Program-made: the position numbers and the translations under genes | DNA from: Larimichthys crocea | Taxonomy: Eukaryota > Chordata > Actinopteri > Sciaenidae | NCBI RefSeq assembly: GCF_000972845.2 | Contig: NC_040033.1 | Location: 2,098,344-2,162,343, forward strand | Direction of reading: 5' to 3' | Length of the DNA: 64,000 bases | The notes under the pieces: generated by a model | Database searches by the model: none | The model's input: the letters and a program-made list of their open reading frames with translations, nothing else | Told to the model about the DNA's origin: nothing | Shown here: piece after piece, positions 22,601 through 33,065 of the stretch | How positions within the stretch are numbered: position 1 is the first letter of the stretch | Layout: each line of letters opens with the position of its first letter

Positions 22601-25370
22601 CTCTGCGTCTGTTCAATGTGTGAAAAGGGGGCTGTTTGCTAACACTTTCTCGATAATAGGTTTGTGAGATTATTATGTGTCGATGCCGTGAGGTGGAGAC
22701 ATCGGTGCTTTAATCTCTCGGCTAGAACGTTAAACTGGCACCAGGACGCACATTTGAGGAAGGAAAGCAGATACTGACCCCCCTGTCTTCTTTACTTGCG
22801 GAAACAAATATCTCTGGAAAACCCCTGGAGAAAAGTTTTCCAGCTTACGTTAATACAGTCTGGAATATTATGTAGCATCTAGTGGCCAATAGAGGAACTG
22901 CGTCTGTGGGAACTTCAACAGTTACAGAGAAAATTCATATATTACATGAAAATCCCCCCGACACATTACAGTTTGAACTCAGTGTGAATTTTTATGTCCT
23001 CTCGGAGGTAAAGCACTTTCTTCTTTTCTACTTACCACAGCATTTCACAGCACTTTCTTCCATTTATTGTACCATAAACATCTTCCTCCCAAATTTCTCA
23101 TCTTGCCTCCTCACAGTGTCCTATGATGCTCGGATACAGAGAGAGAGAGAGAAAGATAACAGCCTGGAAAGTCTAAGCCAATCAGCGTTACTCAGCTCCT
23201 TCTTGGATGTTCGGTACAAGGTAGCCGTGGGAAGCTGACAGAGCCAATCATCACTAAAAGGCTGTGCAAACCTCCAGAACCTCCCCACGGATGGCAAAAG
23301 ACATGCGTGCATCCCACCAACCTGAAGTCAACTGGAATCTATAGCTCCATCTCATCGGCAGGATCTTCACGCTGAAGCTTTTTCATCCCCGCGAGGCAAA
23401 TACTCATCTTGAATTACTGTGTTAGACACTCAAACGGCTTCAGAATAGGTGATGTTACTCCTGGGATATGCTAAGTTTGCTATTTGAAATAAATGCAAAG
23501 GCCTGACATGAAATATTTAGTTTTAAATTTGAGGATTATTCACGTGCAAAGGTATTTAAGAGGACTAGATTTTGTTTATACTTTGATTTATTGTGATAAA
23601 GGATACATTCAAGCCGAAATTCATTGTTGAAAATGATTTTTATTTGAGCTGTACCCCCCCTTCATATTTTCCAGACATTCTGAACTGAGTTTATTATTCA
23701 GTATATCATTTATTTCATTTATTTCTCTCATAATAATCCGTCTAACCTTTTCAAACTCATACCGCATTGATAAAGTGTTGCTGTGGACAGTTTGTCCTCT
23801 TACAAGGACAGTATGGTTATGATCTTCTTAAAGTGTAATGTCTGGGAATAATAATGGTAACAAGAATAAAGTTGATTTTGTATTCATCAAAAATCAGCTA
23901 TTACGGAAAAAAGACGGCTATTGATTCTTCAAATGTCAATAACGTGACCTTTGCCTTGCAGGCTGAGGTGTTGAACAGGGTAATTCTACCATTTACCTCA
24001 CGGCCATGCAGCATAAAATAAATGTCGCTGTGACAACTTTTCAAAAGTTCAGGGATAAAACGGCAATCTGGAAGCCAACATTGCCGTGGTTGATACTTTG
24101 AACCGTTTTGCTCAGCAGGATAATCTTCGCAAATGAACACCACTGTCATGATTTTTGAAGCGTGGGCTATAAACAAACACCACATTCATACGACTTCAGC
24201 GTCCCCACCACAAACCGATGAGGTGGAAAGCAGAGTGCCAGATCGGAAGGGACTTGTTGCAGATGTTGATTGGCCTTTACACTAATACAGTAGCTTACCG
24301 AGCTGGTTTTCTTGCCAAGTTTGGCCGCTGACATCCCAGGAACGAGTCAGTTCAAGAGCTAACAAGAGTTAGGTGATCACAACTGAGCAATCTTTGCCTG
24401 CCAACAGCAGATTATGTCATTAGTGGTTAGCTACTTTCATCAGAGTCACTGAATAAAGTTACAGCGTTTTGCTTTTGTACATCTCCTTCACCCAAGGTAC
24501 AGTTTGTACTTGCTCAGTCCTGAGAAGGAGGAACGCTAATTATCCAACTTCAGTGAGAACACCTCTGTTTGGTCTGCAGGCAGTTACACATCACATGCCA
24601 AAACATTCAGAGGAAGTCTAATGGGAGTTACTTTGATTAGATTAATGTGGCATTGCCTCAACTTCTAACCAGAAACTGTTTTTTTTTTATAACTGTACCG
24701 GACAACCAGAACAAGTGTGCAGATATTCTGCAGGTTCTTGTAACATCTGATGTGTTAATGGAACACATCTGTCCCCCGAAGACAGGTTTAATACTCCTGT
24801 ATCGACCATCATAATACAAAGATGTAAAATCAAAAGTCAGTTCATATATATGTATATATACATTTCCAATATCTGCTCTTGTTTAAACAGTTGGTTCTCT
24901 GCTGAATATCTTCAAACTTTTTCGTGAAACATGGTTTTTCTGTCACTCATTCTGTTTCTGTGTTTCTCTTTATTTTCATCAGCTCTGTAATTCTTTCCGA
25001 ATCCCAGAAGAAGAGTTATTTTTCCCAGACAAAAAGTTTCCTTTTCAAGAAGTCTCTTTGAAATGTATTTCCCCCTCATTCAAGTCTGAAGGTTGTTTTT
25101 CTCTTTCTGAATCTATCTGTGGTTTCCACAATGCTTCTTAGCTTCAAAGGGGAACCAAGAGCTACATACTGGGTAACGTCCAGCTCCGTCCGTGTGTGTA
25201 GGCTCTCTACTTCTGTCATCGGGAGGTTTTTCAGACCTTGGGATCAAGGAAGTTTTGGTCAGCCATCGCTTTGTGTGCTGGGTCAAAGTCAACCGACACC
25301 TACACCCTAATCACTAACCACTCAGGCTTCAGACCTTACATCTTGCCTACCTTCCCACCTTTGAACCTCG
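22601..25370. other. Unassigned non-coding DNA, about 2.8 kb
   Basis: A short GA run lies near 23139-23155 and a TATA-type run at 24842-24862. Frames at 22882-23238 and 23901-24185 show no recognisable motif or paired splice sites. Confidence 0.5.
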
Positions 25371-25790
25371 GATATCCTCGATCTTAACGCCTCACCAGTG
25401 GAGTCTCCTGACCCTCATCGCCTAGAACCTGAACTAAAATCTCATCTTTATACTCAACATCCCAAGTACCAAGTTGAACCAACTTCAAGAGATTAGTCAC
25501 CCATACTTCATCCTTTACCGTATGGATAAACCCACTTTTGGATTTCCATCCTCTCTTCGCTGACCACCACACATTATCTCAGACCTGGACCAGGACGGCG
25601 AGGAAGATTGACCAACAGCGACATCTCGGCATACTTCCTTCACCCTCTCCTCCTTTATAATGTGACGGCATACACAGCGGGTTGGGACGCTGAATGACAA
25701 GCTTACTTTTAACTCTCAATACCAAACCGTGTACGTCATCTGACAACTGTAGAGCCAATGTGATAACCACTACGCCTAACCCTGATTTTG
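25371..25790 (-). repeat. tRNA-like head and possible SINE body
   Basis: On the minus strand the text 'gttaggcgtagtggttatca' (from 25780 downward) looks like the 5' half of a Val/Asp-type tRNA, with a box A-like 'TAGTGGTTATC' at 25762-25772. The box B position (about 25713-25730) is diverged, reading 'acggtttggtattgagag'. The rest could be the body of a tRNA-derived SINE, but no second copy occurs in the window and no A-rich tail was found. A functional tRNA is unlikely. Confidence 0.35.
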
Positions 25791-27352
25791 TTCAGGGCTC
25801 TTCCAAACAACAAAAGGACAATTAAAAGCTAATATTTCTCAGCTGAAAAACAGATGTAATAGTTGTTTTCTTGCTTTTTGAGGTCAAAAAGCTTCAATTT
25901 GAAATGAAAAATGAAACAAAAATACCCCGAGCACATCGAGATTACAACATCTTTATTTGCTGCTGCACTATTTTATTTCTAGTCATGTTTCCTTCAGTGG
26001 AAAAACATTTTTTTTCTTTTTTCTCACTGTGTTTCTTCTTGTGGCTTTTAAAGAAAGTGTTTTACTGAGCTGTGTAAACAGCAAAAACAAATACATGTTT
26101 GTTATTCTTCCTCATTTTCTACTTTCCGGGGAGACTTGAAGTATGTGTTAATAAGTAAGACGAGAGAATGGGTAACAGACGCTGCCTCTGTTTCTCCTTT
26201 TGTTTGTTTTAGAGAAAACACTGTTATTATGATGTCTCTACAGTGGATTGCGAAAGTCTTCCACAGACAGGTCACAGCTCTCCTCATATTTGCACATTAA
26301 AAAGCTTCACAGTTTCCTCTCTTTTATTATTATCTTTTTTTTTTCACCCTCTCTCTCTCTACAACAGTGAAAAAGGTCTCCACAGATGTTCCCTTGGCTT
26401 TTATGTCAAAAGCTATCTGACTGATACGAGGAAATGTCAGCCGGATCCAAAAGTAAGAAACAACCTGATTATTCCCTTTTCCGTGAAAGGTCACCTGTGA
26501 CACAGTATCTCGAAAATGTATGATAAATTTGTACAACATTAGGTGTACCCAGCTGTACCCGGCCCGGCTACCCGCGACTTCTTCGCTCAGCCTAATAAAA
26601 AAAGGAAACAATTGGATGCGGACGTGCTCAACTTAAGCCGAGTTCTTCCATTTATTTATGAACTCTGTGGCTTCCTGATAAATTCCAGCACTTCTGATAC
26701 GCGAGTGTACGACAGTTTTTACGGCGGCTGACTTTGACGCCGCAAAATCAGATGTCTCCATCAGGCTTGATTGTGGGCATGCAGTCATTTTGTTTCTTTC
26801 CACAGGTGACCGCCTTGTTCACTCATACAGGCAATGGAAGATGTAATAAGATTGCTTTTTATGGACTGGATTCTGAACAGTTTGGAGTGATGTTTTTTTG
26901 TTTTTTTTCTTTTCCTGTGGCCCTGTACATAAAAAAAAACGTGTTGGAGACGCTTTGCATTGTGCATCGGTGCAGCACGTTGTGAAAAGGTCCTCCTCGC
27001 AATTTCAAGTTGCAGCCACATCTGTCTTTCGCAGGGAAAATTGGTAAAACCAAGGGAATATTGTGCTTTATGTCTTTCAGGTGATTTACTGTTATATTGT
27101 AGGTAATATAAAGCACAATCTAAGGACCTGAGCGGATGGATGAGAACAAAATATACTCTTTGTGGTGTTTCATGTGGCTCCCTGCTGAGGATGGCACAAA
27201 TTTCCGAAGGTACTCTGACAGTGAACGCAGCACAGCACGTCTTTTTTCCTCTTGCCTAATGATGCAAATTATTAAAATGATTTTCCTCCACAACCTGTTT
27301 CATGCGTTTCCTTCCAGAAATAATTGAGGAATCTTTTTATGTTTTCAATTAA
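25791..27352. other. Unassigned non-coding DNA, about 1.6 kb
   Basis: T-rich tracts occur near 26009-26030 and 26335-26345. An inverted repeat lies at 27060-27119. Overlapping short frames on both strands show no recognisable domains. Confidence 0.5.
27060..27119. other. Inverted repeat, 12-bp perfect arms
   Basis: Arms 'attgtgctttat' (27060-27071) and 'ataaagcacaat' (27108-27119) pair perfectly across a 36-base loop. Two more inner pairs (one a wobble) are possible. Outward pairing is weak. Confidence 0.8.
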
Positions 27353-27372
27353 CCCCCCCCCCCCCCCCCCCC
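27353..27372. repeat. C20 homopolymer
   Basis: Twenty uninterrupted C residues. The length may be inexact in an assembly. Confidence 0.95.
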
Positions 27373-27954
27373 TCCCTCTTCTTTCTTCCTCTGTGGTTGA
27401 CATTTGTTCTAATTGCTAAAGATTCAGGCTCTGCTTGGAAATGTTGCAGGGCATCACAATAACACCGGCTTTATTTTACCTGTCAATCTGCTGCAGTTGG
27501 AAATAGGAGAGGAGAGTTTGCAAATAATTACTGGAAGAAAAACATACATACACACATATTTCTCTCAGGGAGTAATTATAGTCGACACTGACACAGTACA
27601 ACTGTAGATTTTTTTTGTTGTTTTCAGGAAATGTGCTGCTTTCACACCTCATGCACATGCACCTCTAATCCTGCCTGTATTTCATCTTATATTCTGTTGT
27701 CTATACGCTGACCCATCATCACGTTCCTCTTGTGTTAGTGTTTGTTTGATAAAATAACAACATCCTACTCCCTTCTAAAAAAGGGTTATGAACCCTAGCA
27801 GAGAGAACCGTTACTCACACACGAGCATTATTTCCGGCTCCATCTGAAAAACAGAAAGAAATTCAAAATCACATCAATTATATTGTAAATATATATTTCC
27901 TTTATACGAACAAACAACAGCTGTACAGCTACATGAGGAAAAGAATCACCCAGG
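27373..27954. other. Unassigned non-coding DNA
   Basis: No gene or repeat was recognised. Confidence 0.5.
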
Positions 27955-28490
27955 TTATACGTGGACAAGTCAGTCCTCCCTGTCGACTCTTCGGCAAACC
28001 ATCCCCCAGAAAACAGCCTCCGTCTGGGCAGTGAGAGCCAACAGAGTCCCGCTGTTTATCTACAGTGCTTATGTGATTAAAGTCTCCCACATCATTCTAC
28101 AGTAATGTGGTGGTAGATAATGTTTTTGAAAAACAATATGAGAAAAGATGTTCAAATATGTGGAAAAGTCCGTGCGAACCAGTCAGTTCTTCCCTAACGA
28201 CTCTTCGGCGAACTTCCCCCTTGAACCGCCTTCTGCTTCAGGCAGTGAGAGCCGGTTAAGTCCCTCTGTTTACACTGAGCAAAACACTTGAACTCACAAT
28301 GTCTTGGTTTCTTTTCACTATGCACGGTGGGTCAGGATCTCCCTCAAACACAATCTTACGACTTCCATAAGATTTGTCGATGGAAACCCACGAAAAAGAA
28401 AATTCATAGATATCAACGTAATGATGTATATTTTTGATTCTGGTTATTAATGACAACTTCAACTATCTACAATAGGAAGCATGACTTTAA
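27955..28490 (+). repeat. Repeat family E, copy 1, with internal tandem units
   Basis: Two units carry 'gtcagt', 'cgactcttcggc' (27984 and 28198, about 214 bp apart), 'gcc(t)tc.gtct..gcagtgagagcc' and a following 'ctgttta' part. The segment ends with 'tgattctggttattaatgac' and 'aacttcaactatctacaata'. The same order, again with two units and the same end, is at 52325-52785, so the whole block of about 0.5 kb is a dispersed unit. Confidence 0.7.
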
Positions 28491-29900
28491 AATCATTCTC
28501 TGCGTATCAAAACATGGAAAATAAAGTGACTCAATGATTCACCAAAGGGGTCTAGAGTTTTGTCCTTCATGGAAAAGCAGCTGTGGTCAGTTTACTTACA
28601 ATAGACGTGACTCATTTTCATTGAAAAGTGGTGAAAGCTTTTGTGTCCATGTTACATGGATACATTATCCGTAACAAAGTATGAACAGAGCCGCTCCCAA
28701 CCAGTGATGTTTATTTGTTATTTGTTCTTTCTGATGTTTTTTTCAGTTTTGAGGTAAAAATTTGAGTTCTCAGTGACCTGCAGCAACATCCACAAATACT
28801 GGAGTCTAGAGGGTTAAATGTATATGAATGCCAGAATCAGCTTAATTATTTATTTACCATTTATTTATCAGACTTCACCACAGCTAAGCCCTTGGATGAA
28901 GTCTGATCTGCACATGTGATATTAAAATAAACCCCCTGAGAATTAATCACACGTGATTGGGGCTTTTCATCGTACATCCTCTGCAATAATTTCATCCTCC
29001 AGTGTCCTGATGGAGGTGAAAACTAGGCTAACCTTTCTAGCCATTTCCCTTGGGAGGACGTGGCAGATGTACAGAACCATACTTGCCATCCCTTGCACAT
29101 ATACAACACACACACACACACAAATGCATGCACACAAAACCCGAAAGCTCTCCAGGGTTCTGTCTAAAGCCGAGCCAAAAACCCAAGCTGGGGTAATCCC
29201 AAGGGAGCTCAACCTACCACCGGCTCTCCCCTCAAATCCTATTGGGTCAGAAAATCCAGAGAGGAACTGCTTCACCACTGAACGGCGGATGGGGGGGGAT
29301 GCTTGTTTTGTTCACAGTCCTATATGGTGTTGATGTCCCAGTGGAGAAAGTGAGGACAACAACTCGGACACTGGGGCGTTTTGTGACTTTGCGAAGCCCC
29401 AGCTGAATTCAGCCAGCTGTGAGCACAAACTCGTAAAAACAGATATATACTGCCATCCCACTCCTGGGGTTTAGCAGCACGTCTCATACATTTTCCCACA
29501 ACCGATTCATGATTATATCACATCAGAGACGTGGAAACAGAAATCAACAGCACAGACATTTTCTTTCATCACTCGAAGCATTCTGGAAGCACAACAATCA
29601 GTTTGAGAGTAATCCGACAAAATGCGGCGGTCATTTAATCAGGAGAGAGGCCGCAAGGTTTCGCCTTGAATCATGGCACGGCAATGTCATGCTGGATGGA
29701 AGAAAAAAAACACACCAAAGAGCCAAGACCAAGTGCCAAAGAAGAGGCTGTTAAACAAGCCAATATGGGGGGAAATAGCACTGGAAATTAATCTGAGGTG
29801 TTGAGTAAAGATAACACAGATGGATGCTTGAAGAAGGAATCAGCAAGTGCTGTAAAAGCGGTCCATCAAATATGTGAAATTGTGATTTAACGCCCAGAGA
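28491..29900. other. Unassigned non-coding DNA, about 1.4 kb
   Basis: A short CA run lies at 29106-29122. Opposed open frames of 126 and 103 codons at 28953-29333 have no recognisable motif. The 121-codon minus frame at 29977-30342 belongs to the following repeat. Confidence 0.45.
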
Positions 29901-29904
29901 TTAC

Positions 29905-30270
29905 TTATGATCAAAAACTAGAGAGTCAACAACACAAGACATAGCAGTCAGTCAACGTCCTCTTCGGCCTGTTTGTTTATTTCATTATGTCCATAGCGGC
30001 TCTTGAGATTTCGATTACATTGCCCACTTGCCCAGCTCCTGTTCTGGCATGACAACAGCTCTGCACCCTGGGCCTGTAAACCTCTACTTCTTCTTCCAGA
30101 CGGTCCAAAACGCCTGTGGTACAAACACGAACACTCACCCAGTGCGCTGAGCTCACAGTCCGGGCAGCACGGCTAACAAACTGATCTAACATTAGCTGAC
30201 AGCAGCTACAGCTGGCAGATGTTTCCCCATCAGGACACTCATGATTGTTGGGTAATCGATGCGGAACAGT
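29905..30270 (+). repeat. Dispersed repeat, family B, copy 4
   Basis: 'aaaaactagagagtcaacaa', 'cacaagacatagcagtcagt', 'caacgtcctcttcgg', 'tgtccatagcggctcttgag', 'attacattgcccacttgccc', 'agctcctgttctggcatgac', 'cctgtggtacaaacacgaac' and 'agctcacagtccgggcagca' give the central part of family B. It bridges copies 1-3 and the long reverse copy at 35540-36760. Confidence 0.8.
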
Positions 30271-30862
30271 CGGGGGACATCCGTTAAAGTTAAAGTTACA
30301 CAGTGTGAGAACAGACGTACAAATGGCAGAGACACCATTCACCTCATTACAAGTCAGAGTATCATCAACAGGATTTACATAATGGTAGAAGAGTTTCTTG
30401 ATACAAAGCTATATGTTGTTTGTCATTGGTGTTTTTGTGTAAATTGCCATTTTAGGTGACATTACTTGCATGTAAATAACGGCGTCTGTGCAGTACGAAC
30501 AGTGGCTGTCTTTCATTTGTGTACAATCAAAATCATGCAGCATTGGTGATTAAAATTAACCTGCTTTGTAAAAGCCTCCATACAGCGCAAATTACCTCCC
30601 AGCGTCAAAATATGCATGAATCAATCAACTTTGGGGACCTATTATAAAAGAGACTGTGCAGATATGATTCACAGTCATGAAATATTTACACCTAATATCC
30701 ACATACGATCTGCGAACTGATGGAGTGGCCTAATAACGCCTCATTTCCCATCCCCCAGCGCGAAGCAAGCAAAGGTCAACATCTGCTCTTGCCAGTTTGG
30801 AAAACACTGGGAGGCAGAGGGTGACTGGGCGGCAGTCGGGGGGGGGGCATAGTGTCATTAAT
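30271..30862. other. Unassigned non-coding DNA
   Basis: No gene was recognised. A G-run ends near 30847. Confidence 0.5.
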
Positions 30863-30915
30863 TGGTAATCAGAATCTGAATCTCAATCACTTTATTTGCT
30901 CTGTACGGCAAATGA
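30863..30915 (-). mobile_element. LINE-type 3' tail fragment, minus strand
   Basis: The minus strand reads '...gagcaaataaagtgattgag' followed by 'attcagattctgatt', the AATAAAG plus short-repeat ending typical of fish CR1/L2-group non-LTR elements. Only the extreme 3' end is recognisable. Confidence 0.55.
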
Positions 30916-31257
30916 CACAGTAAATAATGGTAATGTGTGTGCAACAGGAGCTGAAACACGTCTGCAAATAGATGCACGAGCAGCGCCGCTCTGCAGTTAA
31001 GGTGAAATCACTGCACAAACTCCTCACGGGTCTAATTTTACTCATATCTTTTCATATTTTTCCATTAATGCTGCGCTAAAACTTAATATTTGTGAGTTTT
31101 CGTTGCTTACAGCAACCAGAAAAGCACCAGGATAGCTCATACGCCAAGCTGAAAAAACCTTCTTCTTTCAAAAAGAAGGTGAAATTCTGAAAACTTACAT
31201 TATATAAACTTTTAGTCTCGTTACGCCATCCAGGGACAACCCTGTCAACCTTGCAAG
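30916..31257. other. Unassigned non-coding DNA
   Basis: No gene was recognised. Confidence 0.5.
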
Positions 31258-31640
31258 TTGGTCACATGTTGCACAGTTCTGACAGCGTCGTGGTTTTGGG
31301 TTCCTGTTTTATTTTGTAGTTCTACATCTGTAACTTTACTTTATGTCTTTGTTGCGTCACTTTTGATTGTTGCACCTGTGTCGTCACTTGTGTATGTCGT
31401 CTGTGAGCTCCTTGGTTTCATTGTCTGTCCTTTGTTTTGTCCGTGTGCTTTGGGATCTTTGCCTTTTTACCTTTTCCTGCCTCTCCACTCCGTAACTTTT
31501 GTACTGCACAAACTCTGCCTCCTGTGGTTTCTGCATTTGGGCCTTGAGTTACCTTTGCTTGCACACTTGTACTCAATGACCACCAAACAGGAGTCCTTTT
31601 TCACAGCAGGTATGGGTCAACGTAGGTGTTTCCAGTGACT
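31258..31640. repeat. T-rich dispersed repeat, family G type
   Basis: 'gttttgggttcctgttttat', 'tttgtagttctacatctgta', 'actttactttatgtctttgt', 'gcacctgtgtcgtcacttg' and 'ctttttaccttttcctgcc' have the texture of terminal regions of common fish elements and resemble the reverse complement of 8355-8770. A 126-codon frame fills it but is rich in L, F, V and C as expected from T-rich repeat text. Confidence 0.4.
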
Positions 31641-31884
31641 GTAATTAAGGTTCTGTTCCATTTATTACAGCAGAGCATTAAACTAACATGCACAACAGCA
31701 GCACCCAACTCTGTTTGACCTGAATGGAAGGAAACCTTAATCAGCATAATCGGTAACACCTGTGTTTACCTACTGCTTCATTTCAAATTGGCTGCTGTGA
31801 AAAAGGGTCTATTGTAGTTTAGCCATGGAAACCAGTAAAACCAGTTCTTCTGACCAACAGAAAACTAGGAGGCACGTACGGACT
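31641..31884. other. Unassigned non-coding DNA
   Basis: No gene or repeat was recognised. Confidence 0.5.
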
Positions 31885-32148
31885 ATAGACTGTATAAAGA
31901 ATGGACGTCATATACTGGTCTATGAAGAGCTGTCTGGCCACCACCATCTTGGCCGTCCTGCCTCTTCCGTGGAGCTGAGATGGGCTCAAACAATCCAACT
32001 GTAATGGCACCCACCTATCATGAATTGAGAAATTAGGTTTAGAGACCAAAACTGTTTTTTGTACCAGGCTGTAAACATGTTTATTTCTGCTGTGAAGTTG
32101 GACATTTGAACATGGGGACTTACTGACTCAAGTTTCTGGCTTCACTTT
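31885..32148 (+). repeat. Dispersed repeat, family A, copy interrupted at its 3' side
   Basis: It starts with the family head 'gactatagactgtataaaga' and 'atggacgtca', then 'ccaccatcttggccgtcctg', 'gcctcttccgtgga', 'gtaatggcacccacct', 'agagaccaaaactgtttttt' and 'gttggacatttgaacatggg'. It stops at 'ggcttcactttg', where other copies continue with 'cagccacgg' or 'ccatggagg'. The LTR-like segment begins at that point. Confidence 0.75.
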
Positions 32149-32560
32149 GTGGTGTGTGATGATCCAGTTGAAGATGTTTGAAGAGAAACGCCGCCGACAC
32201 TGTCATATAACAAGTTTATTACAACAAGTTCAGTATCGTAACAAGTAAAACGTTACCTGGAGAGCTCCTGGCCGAATGATGAGAGACTCTAAACTATGCG
32301 TTACAAACCTTATATACGGTAGAGGTTATACAATACAATACAATACATGCAGTCTAAATAAACAATAGTATAAATCAGTGTAAGATAGGGACAGAAGAAA
32401 AGAGAGGCCCCTCTCCCAGGATGCCCCAACAATTTGCTCTTTGACCTGAAATCTCTCCCTTAACCACGTCAAAGGAAAAACACTGTATGGGGCTTGAGAT
32501 ACCCTTTCTTACATGACTCTCTTACCATATTTTACAACACACTCATCAACACTCCTGACA
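32149..32560 (-). mobile_element. LTR-like segment, minus strand, boundaries uncertain
   Basis: Read on the minus strand it has promoter-like and poly-A signals in LTR order: TATATAAG (complement of 32309-32316), then a 'gagtctctcatcattcggcc' stretch, then AATAAA (complement of 32215-32220), then an end near '...ggatcatcacaca'. It abuts a broken family A copy, which fits insertion into it. I could not find the other LTR edge or a target duplication, and the rest of family A does not resume downstream, so the call stays tentative. Confidence 0.45.
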
Positions 32561-33065
32561 GCTCTTTGGTTCTTTGGTACCCCTATCCAAATATCCTTAA
32601 AGTCAGGATGGACCAAAGTAACAGCTAGCAGGCCAAACAATTATCTTGATGTAAAACATATATATGTAATAGTACAAGCATTAGGTTATAACTATGCATC
32701 TATGTGCAGACACCTCAACTTCACACAAGGTTGCCGCTTGGTATTCAAAGAGCTCAACATGGTTACACATGAGATTTTATTTAAGACGATACTCTGTCGT
32801 CAGTGTGTTTTAAACAGCGGTTTAATAAAGTTTCAGTAAACTTTTCTCTGCTGTGGAAACCATCTGTTGTAGCAGGACAAGCTGTTCTCCGATTGTTGTT
32901 GAAACCCTCAATAAAACAGCTACTGAACATATGTTAGCCATGCAGCGGGTCGAAAAGGTTAATATGAGGGAATTGGCAGAATTTAAGCTGCATATTCATG
33001 GGGCCCAATCAGTGATTCTTCAGGACCCAGATTTCCGTAAACCTGTCAATATGGCCAGGATATGA
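32561..33065 (+). pseudogene. Unrecognised coding-like fragment next to the LTR-like segment
   Basis: A 70-codon frame (32853-33065) has ordinary protein composition, with NKTATEHMLAMQRVEK, ELAEFKLHIHGAQ and LQDPDFRKPVN as visible stretches, and ends at a TGA. It lies on the opposite strand to the LTR-like segment. It could be an eroded piece of a mobile element protein, a host exon fragment or chance. I do not recognise the family. Confidence 0.2.

Noticed and set aside
27955..28290. Spaced repeats that might suggest a CRISPR-like array
   Set aside because: Only two diverged units with spacing of about 200 bp, in vertebrate DNA. This is a dispersed repeat with internal tandem units.
29977..30342. 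A 121-codon minus-strand frame
   Set aside because: It is antisense to family B copy 4, and other copies do not keep it open.
31258..31638. A 126-codon hydrophobic frame resembling a membrane protein
   Set aside because: T-rich repeat text gives Leu/Phe/Val/Cys runs. A related repeat is present in reverse at 8355-8770.
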